Of a stretch of DNA of 64,000 nucleotides, positions 24,801 through 37,000 are shown piece after piece. The notes beneath the pieces were generated by a model. The model was not told where the DNA came from, searched no databases, and saw only the letters and a list, made by a program, of their open reading frames with translations. The position numbers and the translations under genes are program-made. This DNA comes from Pegea sp. RAD2-039 (Eukaryota > Chordata > Thaliacea > Salpida > Salpidae), in assembly GCA_034620365.1 (NCBI GenBank), contig JAQGEQ010000314.1, positions 453,605 to 517,604 of the forward strand. Direction: 5' to 3'. Positions within the stretch are counted from its first letter, which is position 1. Every line of letters begins with the position of its first letter.

Positions 24801-27800
24801 GCATTTTTCGCTGACGCTCGTTGGTCAGTTGTTGTCACGACAACAAAAATACAAAATCCTTATAACAGTTTTCAAAGATCGGTAAGATACTTGTTTGCGA
24901 GCTACAGCTGTTTAGAAGTTTAATTTTGGTTTTCAGGGATCTACTGTAGAACCAAATATAATTAAAGCTACAACAACTTTCCGGAATATAGCATCGACAA
25001 TTACAAACAGAGTTTCTTCTTTTGGTAGTATTGGTCATCAAAAAAGTCTGATACTTTTTAGAAAACAGTTTGAAGAAGCCCGAATCAGAGTAATAAAAGC
25101 TTTGAAAGTAATTATTCATCTAAAAGTAATTTTCTTGCCGTCGATTTTTTAATATTATTTATTTTAAAGGCTTCTTACGATCGGCAGCATAGGGATGGAT
25201 TGCTAACTGTACCAGAGGCCAGAGCACTGGTCAGTATTACGGATTATGCTGCTGGAGTTAAGGGACTGTAAGTGGACAAAACATACTTTTATAGAATTAA
25301 TTTATAAAGTTTAGTCATCTAAACATCTTAACTACAACAAATATCAAAATTAAAATCGTTAAAATTAATTTAAAAAAGCCCTGATTATGTAAGTCATAAA
25401 AGACCCTAGAAAGTCCCAAGGGAAAAAAGGGCTTGGTTCTGCTTATAGATGGTCCAGAAACATGGGTCTTCTTTAGAGGCGACAGCGACACAAAGCATCA
25501 AAAGAATCTGCAAATATTTTGGATGTTATAACTCAATTTTTGTTGTTAAGATCACAACACAAAAGCAGAAATTCATGAAAATAAAACTTGTTTTGAATTT
25601 TTCAGGTATTTATCAGTAAACGATATCAACAAATTCTTTCAAATAAAAGGTGTCCTTATTCTTATGATCAAAAAACTAAATGATTTGATGTATGGCAAGA
25701 AAACCTCTAACCTTGTCCCTCCAAAGTAAATTCAATTTCACTTTTAAAGCTTTACTGCAAACTAATTTACATAAAATCTGATGTTTGTTGCTTTTGGTTT
25801 GATTAAATTGTTGTTTTTCAAGTGGAAGGTTTAGAAGACAGTTATTTAAATGGGTTAACTCAGACAGATTTGAGATCATTATGCAAATGATTATTGTATC
25901 AAATACTGTTCCAATAATTCTGGATTTAACTGCTAAAGATACTTGGAATGCTGCAACGACTTGGTATCTTGTACTCAACGTACGTTTAATAATTTTCAAT
26001 TCTTATAAGTTTCATTTTAATTTTCATCCAAAATATTTTAAATAAAAACAAAATCTAACCATTGATAGTCAAAATTTAAAAAGCTCGTAATAAGAAATTA
26101 ACAAATAAAGGTTTTGTGGTTTCATCTTCTTTTATTTTTTCAGATTTTAAACATTATTTACATCTGTATTTACATGATTGAGTTCCTTTTAAAAGTGAGT
26201 TTTTCATAAATTCATTGAATAAACTGATTTGATCAATTTGAATGCTTGAAAATTTTAAATAAATTCACGAGTGATTTGTAGGTTATTGGTTTAGGAACTA
26301 TACAGTATATTAAGATTCGTTGGAACCAATTTGATGTCCTTATATTGATCTTAGCTTTGAGTGAAATTATTGCGGACACAGTGATGAAAGAAACAAGTGG
26401 AACTGGGTAGAAATTATTGATCAGCTGGTAGCTGATGACTTTATTATGTTAATTGTAGATCAGAAGTTTTAAAATTTGGTAAAAGTACCAAAGTGATTCG
26501 AACTTTAAGAGCAACTCGACTTTTACGACTTTCAAAAACTGGATTTCCCAGGATTTCAAATATTTTAAACAGATATTTGAAAAAAAGGTTTTTAGGAAAT
26601 TGTAAAGTTTTCATCTTTTACTTTTGTATCATAAAATAGAGTGAACTTTGGATTTAATATTGGAAAAGGTTTCTTGTTTGGTGAAAATGAAATTGTGAAG
26701 TTAATAAAATCGATATCAACTAATGAAGGTGTTCAGAGCAAGATGGTTCGGTTATCGGAAAGGAATCGAGAGGAAGTAACTGACAAATTAAGTTAGTTGT
26801 TCGATCCAAAATGGATTTCTAACTTTTTTGAAAATGATTTTTTTTCTGATTTACTTTTAATTAAAATTTCTTTCAAAAACTTAATTTTTTATTTTGAATT
26901 AAAAATAAATTTTTGGAAATATTTTTCATTCAACTAATTTTTTGTCATTAAATTTGAAATGATACTTTTACAGATCAACTACAAATTGATTACAATCATG
27001 TCTGTGTTCGAGTCCGTACTAAAAATGCTATTCGTCTAATCCTAAACCACCTCTGGCAAAAAGTCAACAAACTCGTATCCGGTTAGCTCTTCAGTAAATT
27101 CAGACTCTTTCTGATATGATCTTTGATCTTCAGAGGGAAAACTCAGTGAGTATGAAAGTAGTTTGCTCCACAGAGCAATTAAAAAGCAGATGAAACAAGA
27201 ATCTTCCTTGTCTCTACATCTTCATCCCAGATCTGATGATCTTATGATCCAACACATCTCATGGATAAAAGGTCAATCATTACTTTTTCATCACTTATGA
27301 CGTCACACAGCTGTTGTAGGTAACCGACAGATGACGTCATTCTTCTCGACTCGCACCCTAACGCGTAACTATGACTTCAACGAACGAATACTGCAAGATG
27401 GAGATGCTTGTGATGGAATCTTTATCATTACAAGCGGAATGGTTCAAGTAAATTATCTTACTCATCACTACTTGACTTCAATCAATGTTTTTGTAGCTGA
27501 TTGGTGATCTAGATGGTCACGTGGGTCACTTACGTCATCATCCAATTCTCATTAGCAGCGAAGATATGTAAGTAAAGTAATTTGAGAGGTTAAAACTATC
27601 AACTGTTCTCTGTTTAGTCACACATCTACCTCAGCTATTAACTACTTGGGTCCTGGTACTGTTTTGGAAGAGCTGAGATTCCTGATCAAGTCTACGAGGA
27701 GCTTGACAGCACTTTGTAAAACTGCAGTAAAGGTTTAGAACACTTTGATTTAAATACTGAATCCTGAATCTGTGATGTGATTCAGACGGTTTTTTTGCCT

Positions 27801-28889
27801 GAAGAAGCATTATTGGAATGCTTTGAAAAGTTTCCTAATACTGAGAAGAATATGTGGAAGTCTTTAGCTGTAAGGATCGCTCTTCCCTTGTACCTCATAA
27901 GTCCTAAATATGAAGTGAGATTCGTCTGTTTCAAAATTGTTTAAAAATTAAATTATTTTCAAACTGACAGAATATGAAAGTTGAAGCATTAGCTCTTCGT
28001 ATAATTGATGGTAAGTTTGATCTTCATCATTACTCCAATCTCTATTTGATCTTCTTCTAGGTTATGTTATTGAATTAACATCTGAAAGACCCACATTAAA
28101 TATTGATCAAACTGTTAGTGAGATTGTAATCATTCATGGAAAAGTTGAATCAAAACAAAATGAAAGTATTCTAACTGGTCCACTTATAGTACCGCAAGAA
28201 CTGTCTGAGGTAAGCTTCATGAAATCATCTTGTTGCCACTAGATGGAGCTAATCACGATTTTGTTTAGGTCACTTTGCATTCAGGAAAATTTGCAATTAT
28301 CTTGATTATTCTTCATCGCCTAAATGTCGGTCAAATGATTGATCGAGAAGCTATGAGTAAGTTTGTTTGGATTAAAAAACGTTTTTTTTTATAAATAAAT
28401 GAATATAATAGTAATCAGTGAACGATTTTAAAATGTTGTTAGCAAAAATACAAACTGAAAACTCGAAATTTCGGTCCAATTAGGTTATTAAGTAATGAAA
28501 ACAACCAAAGGTCTAATAATATCATAAAAGGAACCCAATTTTCTCATTTACTTTCGACAGCTTTTTTCGCTAGTAGATTTCTCAACGTATCTCCAGATGC
28601 TGATCCTTAGTGTTGTCCTGGTACTTAGCAACAAGAAAATGATTTCCCAAAAATGTCCACCTTACCTCTTATCGTCTCTTTACCAGTTTTCTCTTATGGT
28701 TGGCCCACAAGGGATTGACTTCCGGGACTGTAGATGGCTTTTTTATTAAATGTCCAGATGAAGCTATTTTCATGGTCGTTTAAATGGTCAGTGTAAAATT
28801 GTTCGCTAAAAATAGAATTTGTTTTAGATACAGAATCAGACAGTGAATCAAATGGAAGTGAAAATGAATCAAATCTTAGTTTAAAGTAA
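21834..28889 (+). CDS. Sperm-type Na+/H+ exchanger paralogue 2 (sNHE/SLC9C family)
   Basis: Tandem paralogue of the preceding exchanger. Exons: 21834-21978, 22163-22300, 22405-22522, 22580-22776, 23208-23333, 23387-23556, 23606-23697, 23742-23882, 23932-about 24085, about 24142-24258, 24385-24425, 24560-24641, 24700-24881, 24937-25107, 25170-25267, 25606-25725, 25823-25979, 26144-26194, 26282-26406, 26459-26587, 26640-26791, 26974-27081, 27134-27271, 27320-27447, 27497-27567, 27618-27732, 27786-27914, 27971-28010, 28061-28209, 28269-28356, 28828-28889; about 1,240 codons. Phases agree except at the ninth junction, where no good donor was found. The start ATG at 21,834 opens MDEFCEKLL. TM motif SVTDLEVVALTL keeps the TD pair, but the Asn-Asp motif reads Asn-Lys (GQELLNKG). 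S4 is strong (KVIRTLRATRLLRLSK). The cyclic-nucleotide cassette is degenerate (GTVLEELRFLIKSTRSL). The protein ends in a Ser/Glu/Asn-rich tail. Confidence 0.88.
25275..25604. other. sNHE2 intron with a less AT-rich patch
   Basis: The intron between exons ending at 25,267 and starting at 25,606 contains a patch (about 25,400-25,510) with runs such as AGTCCCAAGGG and GGCGACAGCGACAC. It resembles no other repeat in the window and has no open frame; it may be a decayed insertion. Confidence 0.3.
28357..28827. other. Long last intron of sNHE2
   Basis: Intron before the 62-base terminal exon. The part at about 28,560-28,740 is richer in G and C (for example GTTGTCCTGGTACTTAGC) and may be another decayed insertion. 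Nothing coding is supported. Confidence 0.35.
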
Positions 28890-28957
28890 TCAAAGATTAA
28901 ACAAGATATCAAGTTGTGAAAATACAAATCTTCCATCAAGTCTTTACGATCAAACTT

Positions 28958-28963
28958 AATAAA
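28958..28963 (+). terminator. Poly(A) signal of sNHE2
   Basis: AATAAA lies 69 bases after the sNHE2 stop codon, the nearest such hexamer downstream. Confidence 0.5.
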
Positions 28964-29213
28964 ATTTCACAACATTATCGCTTAGTTTAATTTATTGAGC
29001 TGTCTGTGCTAAAGGTGTTTGAAATAATATATTTTTCTTTATGTAATTATGTTTGCCTACAAACCAAATTATCAAACAGTTTTAAATGGATTTTTAATGA
29101 ATTAAAAACTTGAGTTTTCAATAATAAATTATGAATAAAGCTATTGCTAACTTAAATCTTTTGTATTCTTGTGTACTTATTAAATTTCTAATTTGTTAAT
29201 TCTAATCTGTTCC

Positions 29214-29787
29214 TAACATTTATAATCAAAATGTAAATAAAAAATGTATGGAATGCGAAATGACATTGTTTAATTTTGTGGAAAATTTATATAGCAGTGA
29301 ACTTCAGAATAATAATAAAACAAAAGTTTTAAATAAACTGATTTGTGTTTAAGAGCTCTTTTTTAGTTTGTTTGTGTTTTGGGTAATCTGAAATCTATTA
29401 TTACAAAAGAAACAAAGCTTTAGCTGGATGAAGAATTGTATTAGATATAAAAATACAGAAGCAAAATTTATTAATAATGAGAATTTTAAATTTTCACTTT
29501 CCAATAATAATAAAAAGTTTTGTGAGTTGAATATTTTTATGACACATTTTATCATGATAAGATAGGAAGTAGCGGAAGTTTAATCACCGCTGGATAGCTT
29601 CAAGTAAGAAAATCGAATTTTTTTAATCTTTGAAAATCTTTGTTTTGTTTTAATGAATATTAAAACAATTATTTAACAAAAATTAACTATATAATAATCA
29701 CTAACTACTTAATTTACCAGCTAAAGTTTCTTTTTATCTAAATTAAATATTAACAGGTCTTATTTTTAAACGTTTATTCATAATAAC
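29214..29787 (+). repeat. Stranded 3' flank of a lost LDLa-7TM receptor copy
   Basis: From the words AACATTTATAATCAAAATG onward this sequence aligns with the DNA just downstream of both receptor genes (from about 38,926 and 59,960) and with 51,590-52,190. No receptor coding sequence precedes it; it begins about 320 bases after the sNHE2 stop. An array unit's receptor was therefore probably deleted, leaving its flank. Confidence 0.7.
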
Positions 29788-30862
29788 TTCTCTTTTTGAT
29801 TTTCATTGAAGACCTCATCAGAAGACTGATAACAGTAGACAATGTCAGTGTGTTTGTGTATGCAGATGACATCAAGCTATTATCTGGTTCTCACTCAAAA
29901 CTCCAAACTGCACTAAATATTGTAGAAAACTGGTCTGCGAATTGGCAACTTAAAATCCAGCCAACAAAGTCTGAAGTTATAACATTCTCCCGTAAGCCAG
30001 CTGCCAACTTCAGCAACCAATACTACATCAATGGATCTATTCTTGAACGAGTATCCTCAGTCATAGACCTCGGCATTACTCTGACATTTGACTTCAAATG
30101 GCACAGTTATGTTTCCAGAATTTTTGGAAAATCTATCAAGCTTGTCCACCTCATCATAAAGACTTTTAATTCTAAAGATCCATGATTTTACGTCAACCTT
30201 TTCAAACTGTACATACGCCCTATTCTTGAATACAATGTCAGTGTATGGATGCCATATCAAGTTGGTGATATCAGAAAAATCGAATCTGTTCAGGCAACAT
30301 TTACGAGATTGGTTTGCAGGAAACTTAATATCAAATACGAGAGTTATCAGCATCGTCTCAGCTTCTTCAATCTAGATACTTTGGAAATCCGAAGAATTAA
30401 ATACGACCTTATTCTGATTTTTAAAATTATTCACAACCTAATTGATCTTCAGTTTGATGACTTTTTCTCCATTAGTCCCTCCCTCAAGTTATATCAACTT
30501 AGAAGACATAAATTACATCTTAATAAACCCACTCCACCAGCTACGTTAACCAGATTAAGTTTTTTCTCATACCGCACAATCAGTACATGGAACAATCTGC
30601 CATCAGAGATTGTCATGTCAAAATCACTTACGCTGTTCAAGAAAAAGCTGAATTGTTATAATATCGCCAACATTGCCATTTCTAAACTGTGAATTTTTCT
30701 CTTTTACAATACTATGATTCTGTGCAATTCTTCATTGTCATATGCTTTTTCGTTTACACGTCAAATAGATCTAATTTGTGAGAATGTGTGTTAGCGAGAG
30801 GTGCTCTCTTTAGGCACCCTCCTTCACATTTATTGTAATAAATAAAGAAATAAATAAATAAT
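29788..30862 (+). mobile_element. 5'-truncated non-LTR retrotransposon (LINE) with nonsense mutation
   Basis: The frame from 29,796 encodes the end of a reverse transcriptase with catalytic YADD (VFVYADDIKLLSG), the following GITLTFDFKWH motif and the C-terminal region (ESVQATFTRLVCRKLNIKY, RTISTWNNLPSEI). TGG has become TGA at 30,183-30,185, splitting the frame. The 3' end has the family tail with GGTGC/GCACC inverted repeat and ends in AATAAATAAA-type repeats. The insertion is flanked by AATAACTTCT-like direct repeats. The matching flank near 39,490 lacks the element, an empty site. Jockey/CR1/L2-like by general appearance; the clade is not certain. Confidence 0.85.
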
Positions 30863-32715
30863 TACGTTAAATAACTTCTTTCAAATTTATTATTTCATTT
30901 TTAAATTTTGATAAACAAATGTATGTTGTCATCTCACTGCTAAAACTTAATTGGTAGATTAGTGGAAATAAATATATACTTTCATGATAAATGTATTGAT
31001 AAGAATTTTTTTTATACCTACGTGTTATAACAAAGTTTTAATCACTTTCATTTGGTTTAAATCATGCCATGAAAATATTAAAGTTTTTATATTTCATCTG
31101 AAGTTAAAGATTATATGATTTATATCAAAAGTATCTATTAACTTTTATTTTTATATATTTTGTGTTTAGTGTAATAATAAAACTATTTTCCTTTAAACTC
31201 AATTAAAATAATCTGTGTCTTGGTACCGAGTTGCAAATATCAATTTTTGAAAGTAATTTTTGAAATCATTAAATTGAAAATTTTATTGTTAAAATACACG
31301 AAAAGTAAAATCTACAATTGGAATTACATCTAATTAACATCCTCAAATTCACACGCCTCAAATTCATAAGCCAGCTGCCAACTTCAGCAACCAATACTAC
31401 ATCAATGGATCTATTCTTGAACGAGTATCCTCAGTCATAGACCTCGGCATTACTCTGACATTTGACTTCAAATGGCACAGTTATGTTTCCAGAATCTTTG
31501 GAAAATCTATCAAGCTTGTCCACCTCATCATAAAGACTTTTAATTCTAAAGATCCATGGTTTTACGTCAACCTTTTCAAACTGTACATACGCCCTATTCT
31601 TGAATACAATGTCAGTGTATGGATGCCATATCAAGTTGGTGATATCAGAAAAATCGAATCTGTTCAGGCAACATTTACGAGATTGGTTTGCAGGAAACTT
31701 AATATCAAATACGAGAGTTATAAGCATCGTCTCAGCTTCTTCAATCTAGATACTTTGGAAATCCGAAGAATTAAATACGACCTTATTCTGATTTTTAAAA
31801 TTATTCACAACCTAATTGATCTTCAGTTTGATGACTTTTTCTCCATTAGTCCCTCCCTCAAGTTATATCAACTTAGAAGACATAAATTACATCTTAATAA
31901 GCCCACTCCACCAGCTACGTTAACCAGATTAAGTTTTTTCTCATACCGCACAATCAGTACATGGAACAATCTGCCATCAGAGATTGTCATGTCAAAATCA
32001 CTTATGCTGTTCAAGAAAAAGCTGAATTGTTATAATATCGCCAACATTGCCATTTCTAAACTGTGAATTTTTCTCTTTTACAATACTATGATTCTGTGCA
32101 ATTCTTCATTGTCATATGCTTTTTCGTTTACACGTCAAATCGATCTAATTTGTGAGAATGTGTGTTAGCGAGAGGTGCTCTCCTTAGGCACCCTCCTTCA
32201 CATTTATTGTAATAAATAAATAAATAAATAATTACGTGAAATAACTTCTATCAAATTTATTATTTCATTTTTAAATTTTGATAAACAAATGTATGTTGTC
32301 ATCTCACTGCTAAAACTTAATTGGTAGATTAGTGGAAATAAATATATACTTTCGTGATAAATGTATTGATAAGAATTTTTTTTATACCTACGTGTTATAA
32401 CAAAGTTTTAATCACTTTCATTTGGTTTAAATCATGCCATGAAAATATTAAAGTTTTTATATTTCATCTGAAGTTAAAGATTATATGATTTATATCAAAA
32501 GTATCTATTAATTTTTATTTTTATATCTTTTGTGTTTAGTGTAATAATCAAACTATTTTCCTTTAAACTCAATTAAAATAATCTGTGTCTTGGTACCGAG
32601 TTGCAAATATTAATTTTTGAAAGTAATTTTTAAATTCATTAAATTGAAAATTTTATTGTTAAAATACACGAAAAGTAAAATCTACAATTGGAATTACATC
32701 TAATTAACATCCTCA
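29994..32715 (+). repeat. 1.37-kb local tandem duplication of LINE plus flank
   Basis: The unit from the LINE word TAAGCCAGCTGCCAAC at 29,994 to about 31,367 repeats at 31,368-32,715 with a constant offset of about 1,374 bases. CCTCAAATTC occurs twice at the junction (about 31,340-31,367). Block 2 has a single unit, so the duplication arose in block 1 or was lost in block 2. Confidence 0.85.
31368..32230 (+). mobile_element. Second LINE fragment created by local tandem duplication
   Basis: Identical in order to the C-terminal part of the 29.8-kb LINE, but it begins after the YADD motif. It keeps TGG where the first copy has a stop. The open stretch 31,623-32,066 encodes MPYQVGDIRKIESVQATF onward and is followed by the family 3' tail. 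Confidence 0.85.
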
Positions 32716-34071
32716 AATTCTTGCTGCTCACTAAAACTACTCATTTATATGAATTGTAAATGATGTCACAATTTAATGATGTCAATTAAAATGATCTGTG
32801 TCTTTAACTTTAATAATTATTATTTACTTTAATTTTTAATAATATTTTTAATTAATTCAAAATCTAAACATTTTTATGTAAATGTAAAATTACAAGTATA
32901 ATGTTAATTTTGAAATAACAATTTGCTCTTTAAATATTAGAAATATAAAACATCATTTTTTAGTTTTAAATAAAAATTAGATTCACGGTTTTTAAGATAA
33001 AAATATTTGTCAAATTGAACTCTAAGTTGATTTTGAAATTATGTTCGATGTTTGTTCGGAAATTTGTTTAAAAATTAATTCAGAATGATTCCAAAATTAT
33101 AAAAACAAAATGTAAATTCAAGTTACTTTTAATTTACTTTTAATACAATTATATTTTCAATTTAATTAACATGAAGAATTTGAATAGCTAAATCAGAATT
33201 TTAAAGTTTGTTTTTAAACCATTATATTATTTCATAGATTTATAAAAGTATTTGTAATTTCACGAAACTATTCAGTAAATCATCAACTTATTTTCTTCAC
33301 GTTTTTACTTAAATAGTTATTGGATTGATTCAACTTCCTATCTTTGTGGATAAAATAGTTCCTTACCAAACCTTTTGTGCCTTAAAATTAATTAGTTGTT
33401 TAAATTGAGAGCTCTTCTTAATTTTCTTTTTAAGTTTTAGAAAATTTTTGTTTGAAAAATAAATCTTAATCTAAATGAATGTTACAAATACTATTAGAGT
33501 TTTGTTTTTATAAATTAAGTCTTTTATTTGAAATCTAAGAGCAGAAAACTAACAAATGGTAAACTATATTAGAGTTGAATAATTGACTAAAATTTATTTC
33601 AGTTTGTAATTAGTCTTTTAAAGGTCAAAAAAATTACTTGTTTTGATAAAAATATTAATTCACAAAATTTTAATTCTAAATTTGTATATTTAGTTTATTA
33701 ACTCTCTTTTAATTTTGTGCAAATAATTTTAAAACCCTTCTTTTATCTGACTAAAGGGTGGTTATTTAGTTTAAAATTACAATTTAAGTAATTATAAGTT
33801 TTGGTAACTTTACAATCATGTGTGAAATTATTATGTTTCCTCTAAGCTTAAATCTTTATTATTTAAAGTCAAAAAAGTTTCTTGATTCAAAGCGCATTAA
33901 TTTTTAGAGTTTTTTTGAAGATATATTTCAATTATTTAATTTCCTGTAGTTTTTTTTTAATTTTAAATAAAACAATTGCTGTAGGTGTAAAAACTTAAAC
34001 TAATCTGATTTCAATTTCAGTTTTGTTTTAAGTGCTTTAACTGAAAACAATAATATAAGTTGTATTTAAAA
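32716..34071. other. 5' flank of receptor gene 1
   Basis: Very AT-rich, with no coding frame. It is conserved almost base for base at 53,757-55,106, so it carries whatever promoter the two receptors share. A splice-acceptor-like TTTCAATTTCAG near 34,009-34,020 suggests either a 5' untranslated exon border or a trans-splice site about 50 bases before the ATG. Confidence 0.5.
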
Positions 34072-37000
34072 ATGCTGCAACTTTTTCAATGGATTTCTTT
34101 GGTGGTTTTGTTTACTTTCACTTTGAGTGGAAATTGTGAGTAACTAACAAATCATTAAAAAACAATTAATTTACTTTCTAAAATCATTAAAATTGAAAAT
34201 AACTTTTAGATACCGTTCTCTTGTTCTGATAATTAATATTTAAAGAATTTAAATTATAATTTAATTTGACTCTAAATTATTGAAGCTTTTCTTTTTTTAA
34301 TTAATTTCGAAATGCTTCTATTTAAACAGATGATTTTGCAAGACATTATGATAGCAGTAGACCTTGTAGGCCTGAAGACGGATATCACAAATGCCGAGCT
34401 GCAAGAATTGGTTACAATTTTAGAATTGGTGATGAAGTTTGTGTTACAAGATATTTGTCTAAAAGGCAATGTGGAGTTACATTGAAATGTACCGATGATG
34501 AACTTCTGTGTCAAGAAAGGTGAAAAATAAATTTTGCTTATTTGTAATTGCATATTTTAACAGAATTTATAACATATTTAAAGTTTTAATTCCTTCATTG
34601 ACTAATTTTTTTCATACTATTTCATTAATTCTTTCATATTTTTTGCAAAATTAAAAAAAAATAGAATCGTTTATTCAAATAAGGTTAAGTAGTTTCTAAT
34701 TCTGCAGATTCAAAGTTTAAACAAATATTAAAATCAAAATCAAAACTAAAAAACGTTTAATTTAAAACTTAATATTTTTCTATTAATTTTGTTCAAACCA
34801 TTCATCGATTAATTTTCTCAAAAGTTTTTAAGTTTGCTTCAAATGATTTTGTAATCAAACTTAACTTCTGGGTTAAAATTAAAACTTTCATAGAAAACTG
34901 AATAAAAATTGAAGCAAGACAAACTGATATTTGTTGTGATTAATTTAATTGAGATATTTAAAAAAGTTGACTAGTTTACTTGGGTGAAGAAAATAATTTA
35001 AAAAATTGATCAAAAATATTCTTAAACGAATTGTTTAAGCAGATGTGTGAAACGAGAATACATACATTCTGATTGTGACAAAATAACTTCCACTTTTTTA
35101 CAACTTCGATGTCATCCTGATGAATTTCTGTGTCCGAAAACTAACAAATGCTTTACAGGAATAGTACGGAGTAGTCGTTCGTATATATATTTTTGGCATT
35201 ATTGTCAGATTAAAAAGGTTTGTAATTTAAAAAATAATATTTAATTAAAAAAATGACGTTTTCATTTACTGGTTTATAAAAACAAAAATTAAACGGCCTA
35301 CACTTTGATAAAGAAAAATTTATACAACATTAAATATCTAATATTATGAATAATACTTAACTTCTTATATTAATTTATAATTATATCAGTTAAATTACAA
35401 TTCTTAATCAAAACGAGTTTGTTTTAAAAAATAATTTCAGTAAGACTATACTCATTATAAAATATTTTAGTTAAGAATTTCAATTTTTGTCAGTTTTTTC
35501 AAAATAAACGCAAGCTAAAAGAAATTGTAATTTAAAATAAAATGAAAGATTGTTGAAAGCTAAATAGAATAAAATAAATAATTAGTTACAGAAATATCGT
35601 ATTTTTTGAAATATGATCGATACATAAGGAATGTTTTTAAAATATTTGAATTATCTCTTATATTTTATATTATGTTTCAGTATGATGAATTTGGAAAGCG
35701 AATATATAAACTTATTGATTCATGCGATAATGCTACAATGTATCAATGTCTTGATAAATACAACAGATGTATTCTTCGAGAATGGGTGAAGGATGGAGAA
35801 AATCATTGTAAGAATGGTGATGATGAAGCTGGTAGTTTAATATGCTTTAATCAGACTGAGTTTACTTGTAAGGATAATAATCGATGTATTCCTCGATATC
35901 GTGTCAATGATGGTTTCAGTGATTGTAAAGATAGTTCAGATGAAAGTAATACTCAGACAAATTGTTTTTTCCATGAGTTTAAATGTAATTTAGATAAAAG
36001 GAACAAAACCCGTTGTATACCTAGATCCTGGGTGGGTAACTCAATTAGAGATTGTGAATCAGGAGAAGATGAAAGTCATAGATTCGAAAAATGTATAGAA
36101 AATGAAGTTGAATGTTTAGATAAAAGCAGATGTCTTCCACAAATACTAATTTGTGATGGAATCTTGAACTGTAAAGATGGAAGTGATGAAATTGAAATGT
36201 GTGATCTGAATAATTATGTGAGAAGTTTCAGAGGTGAAATTGTTTTCGTTACTTCAAAGTCAATATTTAGTGGATTGAAAAACTTTTACATCGAAGGGTT
36301 ACAATATTATTCTAATCTTGTTTTCGGTGATAATTGTCAACTAAAAACTAATAGCTTTATTGGATTACCAAATAAATTCCAAAATCAAACAACTCCTGAT
36401 AGCAACATGTGTTCAAATATACAAGAAAAATGTTTAAACGAACAAAACCAGTTTATTTGTTCAAAATGTTTAGATAACAAAACTATAATATTCAACTCAC
36501 AAGTTTGTGACAACATAATCGATTGTCCCGATGCATCTGATGAATGTACATGCGAGAAATCTTCAATTGAATCGCTTTGTCAGAAGTTTTATCCAGATTT
36601 AACATCAGGTGATTCAAAAAATCTCCCAAAACATCATTTTGAAATACTTTGTAATAATATTGATGATTTAGAAAATGGAACAGACGAGAATGTTTGCAAC
36701 AAACAAGTTTTGTCTTTGTTATTTGACTCAAACCAAAAAAATAAAACACTGCATACTTGCTCATCACACAATTTGAGAAAAAACGAAACTAATAGAGTCA
36801 TTTCAGTTAGATCATGTGACCATAAAATTGAATGTCACTTAAAAGACGATGAATGTTCAGAACTATGTATCAACAGCAGCTTAAAATGGTCAGAAAATGG
36901 ATTTGCAGAAACTTTTAATCAAAATTTTGATAATTTTAGTTTAACTGAATGCTTTCCATTTTTACGACTAACAAGCAGTTTATCTTCTAAAAGATCTCTG

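Larger units (their letters stand above)
58..27339. promoter_or_regulatory. Dispersed TGACGTCA (CRE-type) palindromes, 18 exact copies
   Basis: Exact TGACGTCA occurs at 58, 1385, 1885, 1999, 4224, 7450, 7570, 7687, 7731, 7900, 7951, 15509, 15528, 19358, 19458, 22786, 27298 and 27332 (first base given). Most are extended to ATGACGTCAT. They lie in introns, intergenic DNA and coding exons alike, so they are not a simple promoter set. The sequence equals the consensus bound by CREB/ATF bZIP factors. Whether any copy is used that way is not shown. Near matches with one CpG lost (TGATGTCA, TGACATCA) are also frequent. To the right of 28.9 kb I found the palindrome only inside the LINE relics. Confidence 0.6.

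Noticed and set aside
30057-30353. Reverse-strand 98-codon frames in the LINE copies (also at 31,431 and 52,462).
   Set aside because: Complements of the reverse transcriptase C-terminal region, repeated wherever the LINE is.
35606-35680. Receptor start at 35,606 (MKYDRY...) and at 56,636 in copy 2.
   Set aside because: This part is intron: an AG at 35,679-35,680 (56,718-56,719) joins in phase to three upstream exons with a signal peptide, conserved in both copies.
36492-36767. Reverse-strand 91-codon frame inside receptor exon 4.
   Set aside because: Lies wholly within the conserved receptor coding sequence and is disrupted in copy 2; a shadow frame.
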